Shown: one piece after another, positions 54,983 through 62,783 of the stretch
Layout: the number at the start of each line of letters is the position of its first letter
Position numbering within the stretch: the stretch's first letter is position 1
From: Bin55 sp028819195
Lineage (GTDB): Bacteria > Pseudomonadota > Gammaproteobacteria > Pseudomonadales > Azotimanducaceae
Direction: 5' to 3'
DNA length: 64,000 nucleotides
NCBI GenBank assembly: GCA_028819195.1
Contig: JAPPMF010000012.1
Span: forward strand, 62,001 to 126,000
The notes under the pieces: generated by a model
Database searches by the model: none
What the model saw: the letters and a program-made list of their open reading frames with translations, nothing else
What the model was told of the DNA's origin: nothing
Translations under genes and position numbers: made by a program

Positions 54983-56692
54983 TTAATGTTGGTGAGAGTG
55001 TTGATGAATTGATCGATCTGCGGGTGGCCGAACCGGGGATGGCAGAATCGGCGGTAAGTCGCGCGAGCTGTCCGCTTTTTGCACTTCAATCTGCGAGACC
55101 AAAATAGCTGGCGATACAGTCGAAACCGGTACCCAACCAGATTCAGCACCACACATTCCATTAAAAATTCCAATTTCGGTCGAGGCGTGTTCAACTCGAC
55201 TAAAAGTTGTCAATGGTGTACCAATCATGTTACCACCGCGAACGACTTCTTTGGTACCATCAGGATACAATTTATACATGAGAACTGGACTCACATTGAA
55301 AGCATTGGGCATGAACCGACCAGTAAAAGTAAATCCACCTTGAATGTCGTCAAAAATCAACCCGTATTCTTTACCTTGCTCTTGAGCTCGTGCGATCAAC
55401 ATTTCTTCTAATTCTTCTGGACTGACTTTATCTTCCACTTCAATAAACATATTGGATTGGCGGGCCACGATTAAATTCGACCCATTACTCTTGCGTCCGT
55501 GTCCGTTAGACACGGGAAAACCCTCAATCGGAGACCGAGACATCAAGAATCCTTTCAGAATCCCACGATCAACGATAACTACACGTTGTGCCTTTACACC
55601 TTCATTGTCATATTCATAGTCACCAACTAACTGAGCGCCTTCAAACTCTCGTATGGTCGGATCGAAAATAACAGAAAAAGTCTCTGGTAAAACGTACTCG
55701 CCAATTTTGTCTTTAAAAGTTTGTCCATCGTCGTCGGACTTCTGGCGATGTCCCTCTAAACGATGTCCCAGAATTTCGTGAAAAAACACACCCGAAGCTC
55801 GTCCTGAAAGAATTGCAGGTCCTGTGTACGGATCAACAAGTGGCGAATCTCGAAGAGCTTTTAAATCCTTGATGAGTTTGTCTACGTCAGCAAGAATTTT
55901 GTTATCCTGAGAAAACAGAACGTCTTGCGAATCTCCTTGGTAAGTGATGGACTTTGTCAAGACCATCCCATCATCAGCTTTAGCTGAAGCAGTAATTACG
56001 AGATTGAAGTACGCTTCAGACACTTTGATTCGAGAACCTTCTGTATTGACTAGCCATCGAGATTCGATTCTCGCGCGTACTGAACCAGAGTTCGCTTGAA
56101 TATGATCGGCAACAGAAAACTGTTCTGTATAAAGTTCGATTTTTTGTTTAAGCAAATCTTCATCAACAATTAAATCAATAGTCGGAGTCATATAAGTTTC
56201 TTTGGGAGCCGGTGAAAAATCACCGGATTTATCCTCCTTTTCAACCTGACTCTGTACCGTCGTTTTGACATTCTGAAAATCCTTAATGGCTTGTTTGTAC
56301 TCTTGATCGGTACGTAACCAAAGTGCTGAGCGAAGTGCATCGGAATTCTCTAACGGAAATTCACCAAAATCGCCAGATGCGCTAAACGAGTTTGTCGGAT
56401 GGGTATTATCTAACTGAAAGTCACCTACCCGTAAGTCGATGTAGATTCTATTATTGTGACTCCGATTCACCCCGGTAACTTCACCGAAAGATGCTTGCAC
56501 ATTTACAGATTCTTCTTGGGTGACCTCGTAACTGGTAAAGTACGGGGGGACCTCCTGATCCTGTAAAGTGTCGAAATTTCGCACCAATTCGTCATGCATG
56601 ACCTCCAAGATTGTTGCGTCGTCTGTATCGGCGTACGAGACCGAAGTTAAAATCAACGTAGCAGCAAGCAAAATTACGATTTGTCTGTGCAT
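54983..56692 (-). CDS. Exported TldD-like zinc metalloprotease, second pair
   Basis: A 569-residue member of the TldD family with a signal peptide (IVILLAATLILTSVSYA). The zinc motif HExxxH is intact: H305, E306 and H310 in FFHEILGHRLEGHRQ. YTGPAILSGRAS precedes it, as in TldD. IVDRGILKGFLMSRSPIEGFP, GMCGAESGWVPVSTVSPAIL and the C-terminal LPPILPSPVRPPADR follow. The end is histidine-rich (QHSHQH), perhaps for metal. It is the catalytic partner of the TldE-like protein directly downstream. The pair duplicates the genes at 56767-60286. Confidence 0.9.
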   Translation of the reverse strand: MHRQIVILLAATLILTSVSYADTDDATILEVMHDELVRNFDTLQDQEVPPYFTSYEVTQEESVNVQASFGEVTGVNRSHNNRIYIDLRVGDFQLDNTHPTNSFSASGDFGEFPLENSDALRSALWLRTDQEYKQAIKDFQNVKTTVQSQVEKEDKSGDFSPAPKETYMTPTIDLIVDEDLLKQKIELYTEQFSVADHIQANSGSVRARIESRWLVNTEGSRIKVSEAYFNLVITASAKADDGMVLTKSITYQGDSQDVLFSQDNKILADVDKLIKDLKALRDSPLVDPYTGPAILSGRASGVFFHEILGHRLEGHRQKSDDDGQTFKDKIGEYVLPETFSVIFDPTIREFEGAQLVGDYEYDNEGVKAQRVVIVDRGILKGFLMSRSPIEGFPVSNGHGRKSNGSNLIVARQSNMFIEVEDKVSPEELEEMLIARAQEQGKEYGLIFDDIQGGFTFTGRFMPNAFNVSPVLMYKLYPDGTKEVVRGGNMIGTPLTTFSRVEHASTEIGIFNGMCGAESGWVPVSTVSPAILVSQIEVQKADSSRDLPPILPSPVRPPADRSIHQHSHQH

Positions 56693-56766
56693 AAGATTTC
56701 TCTACCTCTCTTTGTAGGTTAAAAATTAGAATGAAGTTCTCAAGAGAACTGATAAATTATTGCTCA

Positions 56767-58545
56767 TTAGTTAGCCGAACTCTCCAATAACGGATGCGGT
56801 ACGATAGGAAGTTTTGGCTTATCTCCTCCAGCATCTGATAGCTCAATCTCTTCGATCAACAACGCTGGTGTTACTACACCTACGAAGGATGGATTCAATG
56901 CGCCTGCCGCAAATATATTCGATAAACTAAATAATGCTATAGTACTTTGAAACGTGATAGGAACATTAAACGCAGACTCCATGTCTGAAACTGCTATGAT
57001 ATCGCGGAGAACAGAGTCATTGACATTGGTGAATGTAGCTGGTAAGATCGGTACTTCACTACCATCTGGATAGATTTTGAATGCTTCTAGCGTCGGAAAA
57101 ACATTGAGTGAGCCGGCCATTGCACTTTGTACCACTGACATCATTGTGTTAAAATCAGGTGCTAATTCGTCTGGGTTTTGAATTCGGCGAACCATTATTC
57201 CGAAATCTTCACCGCTGTCGTCCGCTAGTTCCAGCAATAGCTTGATGAGTTCCTCACGACTGGAGGTTTCGGTCGAGGTAACCAGTAAGTTACCAGGTAA
57301 TGCACCAGATTGTAAACGGTTGCTTCCAGTACTCTGAGTCATATCTTCGACAGGAACTCGTGTTGTCAATAGAGTTTTTAATTCACCATCTTGGATTAAT
57401 TCCGTTCGGCGTGCTGGCATTCCTTCGGCATCCACAATGTAACTACCTAGCAAGGCAGCCTCATTAAAGGATGTCAATAACGGGTCATTCACCAAACTTA
57501 AAAATTTAGGAAAGACTCGACGTCCCACTTTACCTTCAAACGGATTCTCGGGAAACTGTGCAAATCCCATCATCTGGGCATCGGCTACCGGTTCTGGACG
57601 CGCCGATAATCGGCTCAATAACATCTGCACTAGAAAGTCTGCAGCAGCGCGATCCTCAAACAACACTGGTCCTGTATAAGACTCCAATTCTTCAGCGTCC
57701 TGCAAACTATCTAAGCTAGCCATGAATAAAGTCTGTGATGCGATTAATTTATCGATATTGGGTAAAAGCTCGCAGGTTTCGGCATAGGACGTATTTACGT
57801 CTTTTATGATACGCCCGTTTGGTAATTGCAAGGATGCATGGGTTTGCAGTGTACAACTTCGACTGACGACTCGATGAAAGTTTTCCTGCGAGTCCAAATA
57901 CGTTCGAGCAGTTTGAAAGAACGTGCCCGTTGTCGACGATGTTTGAATAGCAGTGTCTCCTAACGCGACTCCCGATAACTTTATCACTCGATCATTTAAA
58001 GTTTCATAATCAAAATCTAACACTTGTGCAAAGTTCGGGTCTTCAAACTTAAACTGTTCTTCGGTAGAAAAGTCTGCTAAAGTTTTTTCCTCCGTCCTGC
58101 TTTCGAGCGCGGTTTTCTTCGAGGCCAAGGTACTAACCGCTTCTTTGTATGCTGTATCGGTCGCCTGCCAAATCACGCGCCGCAATTCGTCATAGGAATC
58201 GGTAACTGGCAGATTGCTTGTATATACCATCAACCCGGGAGCACCGAAATTACTGTTATCTAAGTTGGCGTTGCCCACTCTAATCGAAACCGACAGCAAT
58301 CGTTGAGTCAATGCGTTCTCTGTGGTTACTGCCCCTAGAACAGCCGTGACAGATGATGAATGAGCTTCATTGACAGCATAGGAAATGAAGTACGGTTTAG
58401 GTTCGTCTTCCAGCTGTAGTTCACTTAACGACCGCGCTAGTTCATCTTCTAAGACATTCACTAAAACATCTTGTGATTCTTGGCTGTAAACATGGAGGCC
58501 AATCGACAATCCTAAACAAACAACAATAAGTAATTGAAATCGCAT
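56767..58545 (-). CDS. Exported TldE/PmbA-like protein, first pair
   Basis: A 592-residue member of the TldD/TldE fold family with a signal peptide (LLIVVCLGLSIGLHVYS) and no HExxxH. YTGPVLFEDRAAADFLVQ stands where TldD has its zinc site, and MPARRTELIQDGELKTLLTTR and GDKPKLPIVPHPLLES match the copy at 53252. It starts ten bases after the TldD-like gene at 58556, with GAGG before the ATG. The four genes lie on one strand, and short gaps within each pair suggest one transcript. The 74-base gap between the pairs is longer. Confidence 0.88.
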   Translation of the reverse strand: MRFQLLIVVCLGLSIGLHVYSQESQDVLVNVLEDELARSLSELQLEDEPKPYFISYAVNEAHSSSVTAVLGAVTTENALTQRLLSVSIRVGNANLDNSNFGAPGLMVYTSNLPVTDSYDELRRVIWQATDTAYKEAVSTLASKKTALESRTEEKTLADFSTEEQFKFEDPNFAQVLDFDYETLNDRVIKLSGVALGDTAIQTSSTTGTFFQTARTYLDSQENFHRVVSRSCTLQTHASLQLPNGRIIKDVNTSYAETCELLPNIDKLIASQTLFMASLDSLQDAEELESYTGPVLFEDRAAADFLVQMLLSRLSARPEPVADAQMMGFAQFPENPFEGKVGRRVFPKFLSLVNDPLLTSFNEAALLGSYIVDAEGMPARRTELIQDGELKTLLTTRVPVEDMTQSTGSNRLQSGALPGNLLVTSTETSSREELIKLLLELADDSGEDFGIMVRRIQNPDELAPDFNTMMSVVQSAMAGSLNVFPTLEAFKIYPDGSEVPILPATFTNVNDSVLRDIIAVSDMESAFNVPITFQSTIALFSLSNIFAAGALNPSFVGVVTPALLIEEIELSDAGGDKPKLPIVPHPLLESSAN

Positions 58546-58555
58546 GATAAGTCCT

Positions 58556-60286
58556 CTAATGTTGTCTAATGGTGCGATCGGCCGGCGGGCGAACCGGGGA
58601 TGGAAGTATGGGTGGAATATTTCGCGATTGATCGGCGCGTTGAACTTCTATTTGAGAAACTAAGATTGAAGGTGCGACGGTCGACACTGGAATCCACCCG
58701 GATTCAGCACCACACATTCCGTCGAATATGGCAATTTCAGTGGATGCCTGTTCGACACGACTAAAGGTGGTTAACGGTGTTCCAATCAAATTTACCCCGC
58801 GGATGAGTTCTCGTGTACCGTCGGTGTAAATCTTGTAAACAAGAACTGGTAGTACACTGTAGGCATTTGGACCGAAACGTCCAGTGTTGGTAAACCCGCC
58901 TTGAATGTCGTCGACATAAAGACCGTATTCTTTACCTTGTTCAGTCACTCGATCAATCAATAATTGCTCCAATTCTTCTGGACTTACAGCGTTTTCTACT
59001 TCGACAAACATATTCGATTGTCTAGGGACAATCACATTGGCATCGACACTCTTCCGACCATGTCCATTCGAGGAAGGAAAACCTTCAATAGGAGTTCTAG
59101 ACATCAAAAATTGTTTTAGGACACCGCGATCTACGACAACAACTCGTTGTGCTTTAACTCCTTCACTATCAAATCGATAATCACCCGCGAGCTGTGCGTT
59201 GCCATAATGGGTAACTGTCGGATCAAAAATGATCGAAAAATTATCAGGCAGAATCGCTTCGCCAAGCTTATCTTTAAAGGTCTGTCCTTCATCTACATGT
59301 TTCTGTCTGTGTCCCTCCAATCGATGACCCAAAATTTCATGAAAGAATACCCCCGAAGCTCGACCAGATAAGATTGCCGGTCCTTCAAATGGTTCAGCTA
59401 ACGGCGCATCTCGTAAAGCTTCCAAGTCAACGATCAGTTGATTTGTATCTGCAAGTATTTTTTCGTCAATAAAAGCGACCTCAAGAGAATCGCCTTGATA
59501 AATTAAGGTTCGTTGTAAAATCATTCCGTCCTCGGCTTTTGCCGAAGCGCTTATGGAAATATAGTAAAGAGAAGTAACGTCTTTAATGCGACTACCATCG
59601 GTATTAACATACCATCGAGTTTCGATCGTTTGAGAGATACTTACATCGTTTGAAAGGATGTGTTCTGCCCCCGAGAACGATGAAGTGTATTGTTCTACTT
59701 TGCTTCGTAAAAAATCTCCATTATCCTCAAAATTTATCACCGGTGCTATATAAGTTTCGGCGGGTGCACTAGAGAAATCGCCCGACTGATCGTCTTCTTC
59801 GACTTGCGACTGCATCGCAGACAATACATTAGCGTAATCGTTTATTGCTTGTTTGTAAGCTTTATCAGTTTCTAACCATAGTACAGTACGTAAAGCATCA
59901 GCATTATCTAGGGGTATTCCTGACGAGTCTAACTCCGCAAGGAGCCCACCGAATCCAAAACCACTCATCGGTACTGGATGGGTGTTATCTAACTCAAAAC
60001 CACCTACTCGCACTTCTGAATACAACCTGTTCACGCGATTACGATTCTCGACGAATACCTGTCCAAAACTACCATTGACGGTTAAACTGTCTTCTTGCGA
60101 AATTTCGTAACTAACAAAATACGGTGGTTGCTCTTCTGTTTGCAGGATCGTGTAAGATCGTTCTAGTTCGTCAAACATCACCGTTAAGACCTCGTCGTCT
60201 TCTTCACCGTAAAGTGACGTGCCGGCAAGCAAAGTCGACATGCATAATGCAAGAAAATATATCAGATAAGTATTTTCAGGACTCAT
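58556..60286 (-). CDS. Exported TldD-like zinc metalloprotease, first pair
   Basis: A 576-residue member of the TldD family. The N-terminal hydrophobic segment (LIYFLALCMSTLLAGTSLYG) is an export signal. The zinc motif lies at H316, E317 and H321 in FFHEILGHRLEGHRQ. EGPAILSGRAS precedes it, and VVDRGVLKQFLMSRTPIEGFP, GMCGAESGWIPVSTVAPSIL and LPSPVRPPADRTIRQH follow, as in the other copy. It heads the four-gene block and is divergent from the acetoacetyl-CoA synthetase gene, leaving 98 bases that hold two inverted repeats. Confidence 0.9.
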   Translation of the reverse strand: MSPENTYLIYFLALCMSTLLAGTSLYGEEDDEVLTVMFDELERSYTILQTEEQPPYFVSYEISQEDSLTVNGSFGQVFVENRNRVNRLYSEVRVGGFELDNTHPVPMSGFGFGGLLAELDSSGIPLDNADALRTVLWLETDKAYKQAINDYANVLSAMQSQVEEDDQSGDFSSAPAETYIAPVINFEDNGDFLRSKVEQYTSSFSGAEHILSNDVSISQTIETRWYVNTDGSRIKDVTSLYYISISASAKAEDGMILQRTLIYQGDSLEVAFIDEKILADTNQLIVDLEALRDAPLAEPFEGPAILSGRASGVFFHEILGHRLEGHRQKHVDEGQTFKDKLGEAILPDNFSIIFDPTVTHYGNAQLAGDYRFDSEGVKAQRVVVVDRGVLKQFLMSRTPIEGFPSSNGHGRKSVDANVIVPRQSNMFVEVENAVSPEELEQLLIDRVTEQGKEYGLYVDDIQGGFTNTGRFGPNAYSVLPVLVYKIYTDGTRELIRGVNLIGTPLTTFSRVEQASTEIAIFDGMCGAESGWIPVSTVAPSILVSQIEVQRADQSRNIPPILPSPVRPPADRTIRQH

Positions 60287-60340
60287 GGGTATCAGTGTGG
60301 GTAAACAGATAGGGGTTAATTATTTTATCGAAATCATTAC

Positions 60341-60376
60341 AAGGATTCGAATTCTTGATATCTAACTAGTATCAAG
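60341..60376. promoter_or_regulatory. Two overlapping palindromes in the divergent tldD-like / acetoacetyl-CoA synthetase region
   Basis: One palindrome at 60341-60356 has a perfect core ATTCGAAT and matches at 14 of 16 positions overall. A second at 60354-60376 has perfect 7-base arms (CTTGATA and TATCAAG) around nine bases and ends eight bases before the synthetase ATG. Such symmetry suggests operator sites for a dimeric regulator of one or both genes. No regulator gene is nearby. Confidence 0.4.
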
Positions 60377-60384
60377 TAAACGGC

Positions 60385-62319
60385 ATGACGATTAAGAATC
60401 AAGAAAAACCGCTCTGGATACCGTCGCAAACTCTTCTCGACACTTGTCACTTGACTAGATTTGCAGAGCAAATCAAGTTTGATTCGCGAAATTATTGGCA
60501 ATTGCACGAATGGTCGGTGGAAAATCGTGAATCTTTCTGGAATTACGTTTGGGATTATGCGAAAGTCATAGGTACTCGAGGTGATCAAACGCTGATAGAT
60601 GGCGAAGACATGTTGCACAGTGAATGGTTTCCCAATGCGAAATTGAATTTTGCTGAAAACCTTCTTTGGAAGTCAGACGATCAACCCGCAATTATTACGG
60701 TTCAAGAAGGTGATCGCAGGACCGTCATTTCCTACCGAGAACTGCAAACCAAAGTTGCCCAATTTGCTTCAGTGTTGTCGCAACACGGTATTCAAACACA
60801 CGATCGTGTCGCGGTCTACCTACCTAATGTAGCTGAGACTGTAGTCGCGATGTTAGCAACGACAAGTCTGGGAGCGATCTGGTCGTCGTGTTCACCCGAC
60901 TTTGGTTTTCAAGGTGCATTGGATCGATTTAGCCAGATTCATCCCAAAGTCCTGATTGCGTGCGAAGGATACTTTTACAATGGAAAATACTTTGATGTTT
61001 CATCGAACGTGCAAAAATTACATCGCGCGATACCCTCTGTTGAACAAGTATTAACTTTGAATTTGAGCACAAATTCTCGTGACGATTTTGATCGCGCTTG
61101 GGAACAACACACCACGGGATTAAATGATTTCACAAGATTTCCCTTCAATCATCCGCTGTACATCATGTTCTCATCCGGTACAACTGGTAAACCAAAATGT
61201 ATCGTGCATGGCGCAGGTGGAACTTTGCTACAGCACTTGAAGGAACATCAATTACACACCAACATTAATGGTAGTTCACGCGTTTTTTTCTTCACTACCT
61301 GTGGTTGGATGATGTGGAATTGGTTAGTTTCAGTCTTAGCTAGTGGGGCGACCATGATTTTGTACGACGGAAGTCCTACGTATCCAGCACCGGACCGTTT
61401 AATGAGATTAATCGAGGAAGAAAAAATTACCGAATTCGGTGCCGGTGCGAAATACTATTCAACAATTCAAAAGTTAAACGTAATTCCTAAAAATTCATTA
61501 GATCTATCATATTTAAAAGTGGTATTGTCCACGGGTTCGCCACTAGCACCCGATTCCTTCGATTACATCTACCGAGATATTAAGAGCGACTTACAACTTG
61601 CTTCAATCGCTGGAGGTACTGACATAGTCTCTTGCTTTGTCTTAGGTATCCCTTGGCTGCCAGTGTTCCGTGGGCAAATTCAAGGTCCAGGTCTTGGAAT
61701 GGACGTTAAAGTGTTTAATGAACATGGGGAATCTGTGCAAAACCAAAAAGGTGAACTTGTGTGTACGCGGTCGTTTCCCAGTCAACCGATCAGTTTTTGG
61801 AACGACAAGGAAAACGCAAAGTACAAGTCGAGTTATTTCGAGCGTTTTGACAACGTTTGGGCTCACGGTGACTATGCCGAGCTAGATAGTGATGCTAACG
61901 GTATGGTTATTCATGGACGTAGCGACGCAGTTCTGAATCCTGGCGGCGTCAGAATCGGGACTTCAGAGATTTATCGTCAAGTCGAATCTATGAGTGAAAT
62001 TATCGAAGCGATTTGTGTAGGACAAAAATGGGAAAGTGATGAACGGGTCGTGTTATTTGTCGTTGTTACGCCGAATACCACGCTTGACGACGACTTAATC
62101 AATCAAATCAAACGGCGAATTCGATTAAACACGACTCCAAGACATGTTCCTGCTCTAGTACTTGAAGTCTCTGAAGTTCCAAAGACTCGTTCTGGGAAAG
62201 TAGCTGAACTGGCCGTTCGCGAGACGATTCATGGAAACCCTGTCGAGAACACTTCTGCGTTAGCGAATCCCGAATGTTTGGAGCAGTTTGAGAGATGGGC
62301 TGCCGAACACTCAACGTGA
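60385..62319 (+). CDS. Acetoacetyl-CoA synthetase (acetoacetate--CoA ligase)
   Basis: Activates acetoacetate to its CoA thioester with ATP, feeding ketone body, leucine or polyhydroxybutyrate metabolism. The 644-residue length fits this ANL-family enzyme. The adenylate motif MFSSGTTGKPK is at 261-271 and the C-terminal catalytic lysine at K605 in PKTRSGKVAE. Features that distinguish it from acetyl-CoA synthetase are the N-terminal WIPSQTLLDTCHLTRF and the block TCGWMMWNWLVS. There is no signal peptide, so it is cytoplasmic. It stands alone on this strand. Confidence 0.93.
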   Translation: MTIKNQEKPLWIPSQTLLDTCHLTRFAEQIKFDSRNYWQLHEWSVENRESFWNYVWDYAKVIGTRGDQTLIDGEDMLHSEWFPNAKLNFAENLLWKSDDQPAIITVQEGDRRTVISYRELQTKVAQFASVLSQHGIQTHDRVAVYLPNVAETVVAMLATTSLGAIWSSCSPDFGFQGALDRFSQIHPKVLIACEGYFYNGKYFDVSSNVQKLHRAIPSVEQVLTLNLSTNSRDDFDRAWEQHTTGLNDFTRFPFNHPLYIMFSSGTTGKPKCIVHGAGGTLLQHLKEHQLHTNINGSSRVFFFTTCGWMMWNWLVSVLASGATMILYDGSPTYPAPDRLMRLIEEEKITEFGAGAKYYSTIQKLNVIPKNSLDLSYLKVVLSTGSPLAPDSFDYIYRDIKSDLQLASIAGGTDIVSCFVLGIPWLPVFRGQIQGPGLGMDVKVFNEHGESVQNQKGELVCTRSFPSQPISFWNDKENAKYKSSYFERFDNVWAHGDYAELDSDANGMVIHGRSDAVLNPGGVRIGTSEIYRQVESMSEIIEAICVGQKWESDERVVLFVVVTPNTTLDDDLINQIKRRIRLNTTPRHVPALVLEVSEVPKTRSGKVAELAVRETIHGNPVENTSALANPECLEQFERWAAEHST

Positions 62320-62783
62320 AAAAACTCCGTAATCATAAGTTGTTTGGGGACTATTCGACCAATCTAACATTGTCGCTTAGGACTAATCTCTCACTTTTTG
62401 ATGATTGGAAAAGGAGTGACCTCGCACAGTCAGAGTGATTAGTTTAATTGAAGCATCTAATCTTTTATTAAAGATTGCGGAAACACCTTCAATGTCTTAT
62501 CGGAAATCGTGAATGTCAGATTACATATTTACGATTGATGAGTGTATGGAATTTGCCCACCAAGTAGCGATACTTGTTCCAAAGAGTAAAGAAACGAGAG
62601 TCCCCCACTCCAAAGGATTAGTTAGCAGGTATTGAAAATAATTTTCAGAGCGCAGAATTCATGATCTCATCTACAAATCATACTGCCACGAATCAGATCT
62701 TCGAAAGGAATAAAGTGAAGAACCTGTTCTTGTGTTAATGTGTATAGTTTCAGTCGGGTTCTCTCATTTGCGTTTGTAACGTT
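62320..62783. other. 464-base intergenic region with no clear gene
   Basis: No RNA gene, terminator or strong promoter was recognised. On the reverse strand the methyltransferase-HNH frame continues past its TGA for 38 further codons (62667-62783), in part protein-like (TQEQVLHFIPFEDL). On the forward strand a 40-codon frame starts at ATG 62513, without a ribosome binding site. Either could be a remnant of a degraded gene. Confidence 0.3.

Noticed and set aside
62513..62635. A 40-codon forward frame between the synthetase and methyltransferase genes
   Set aside because: No ribosome binding site and no recognisable motif; length is within chance expectation.
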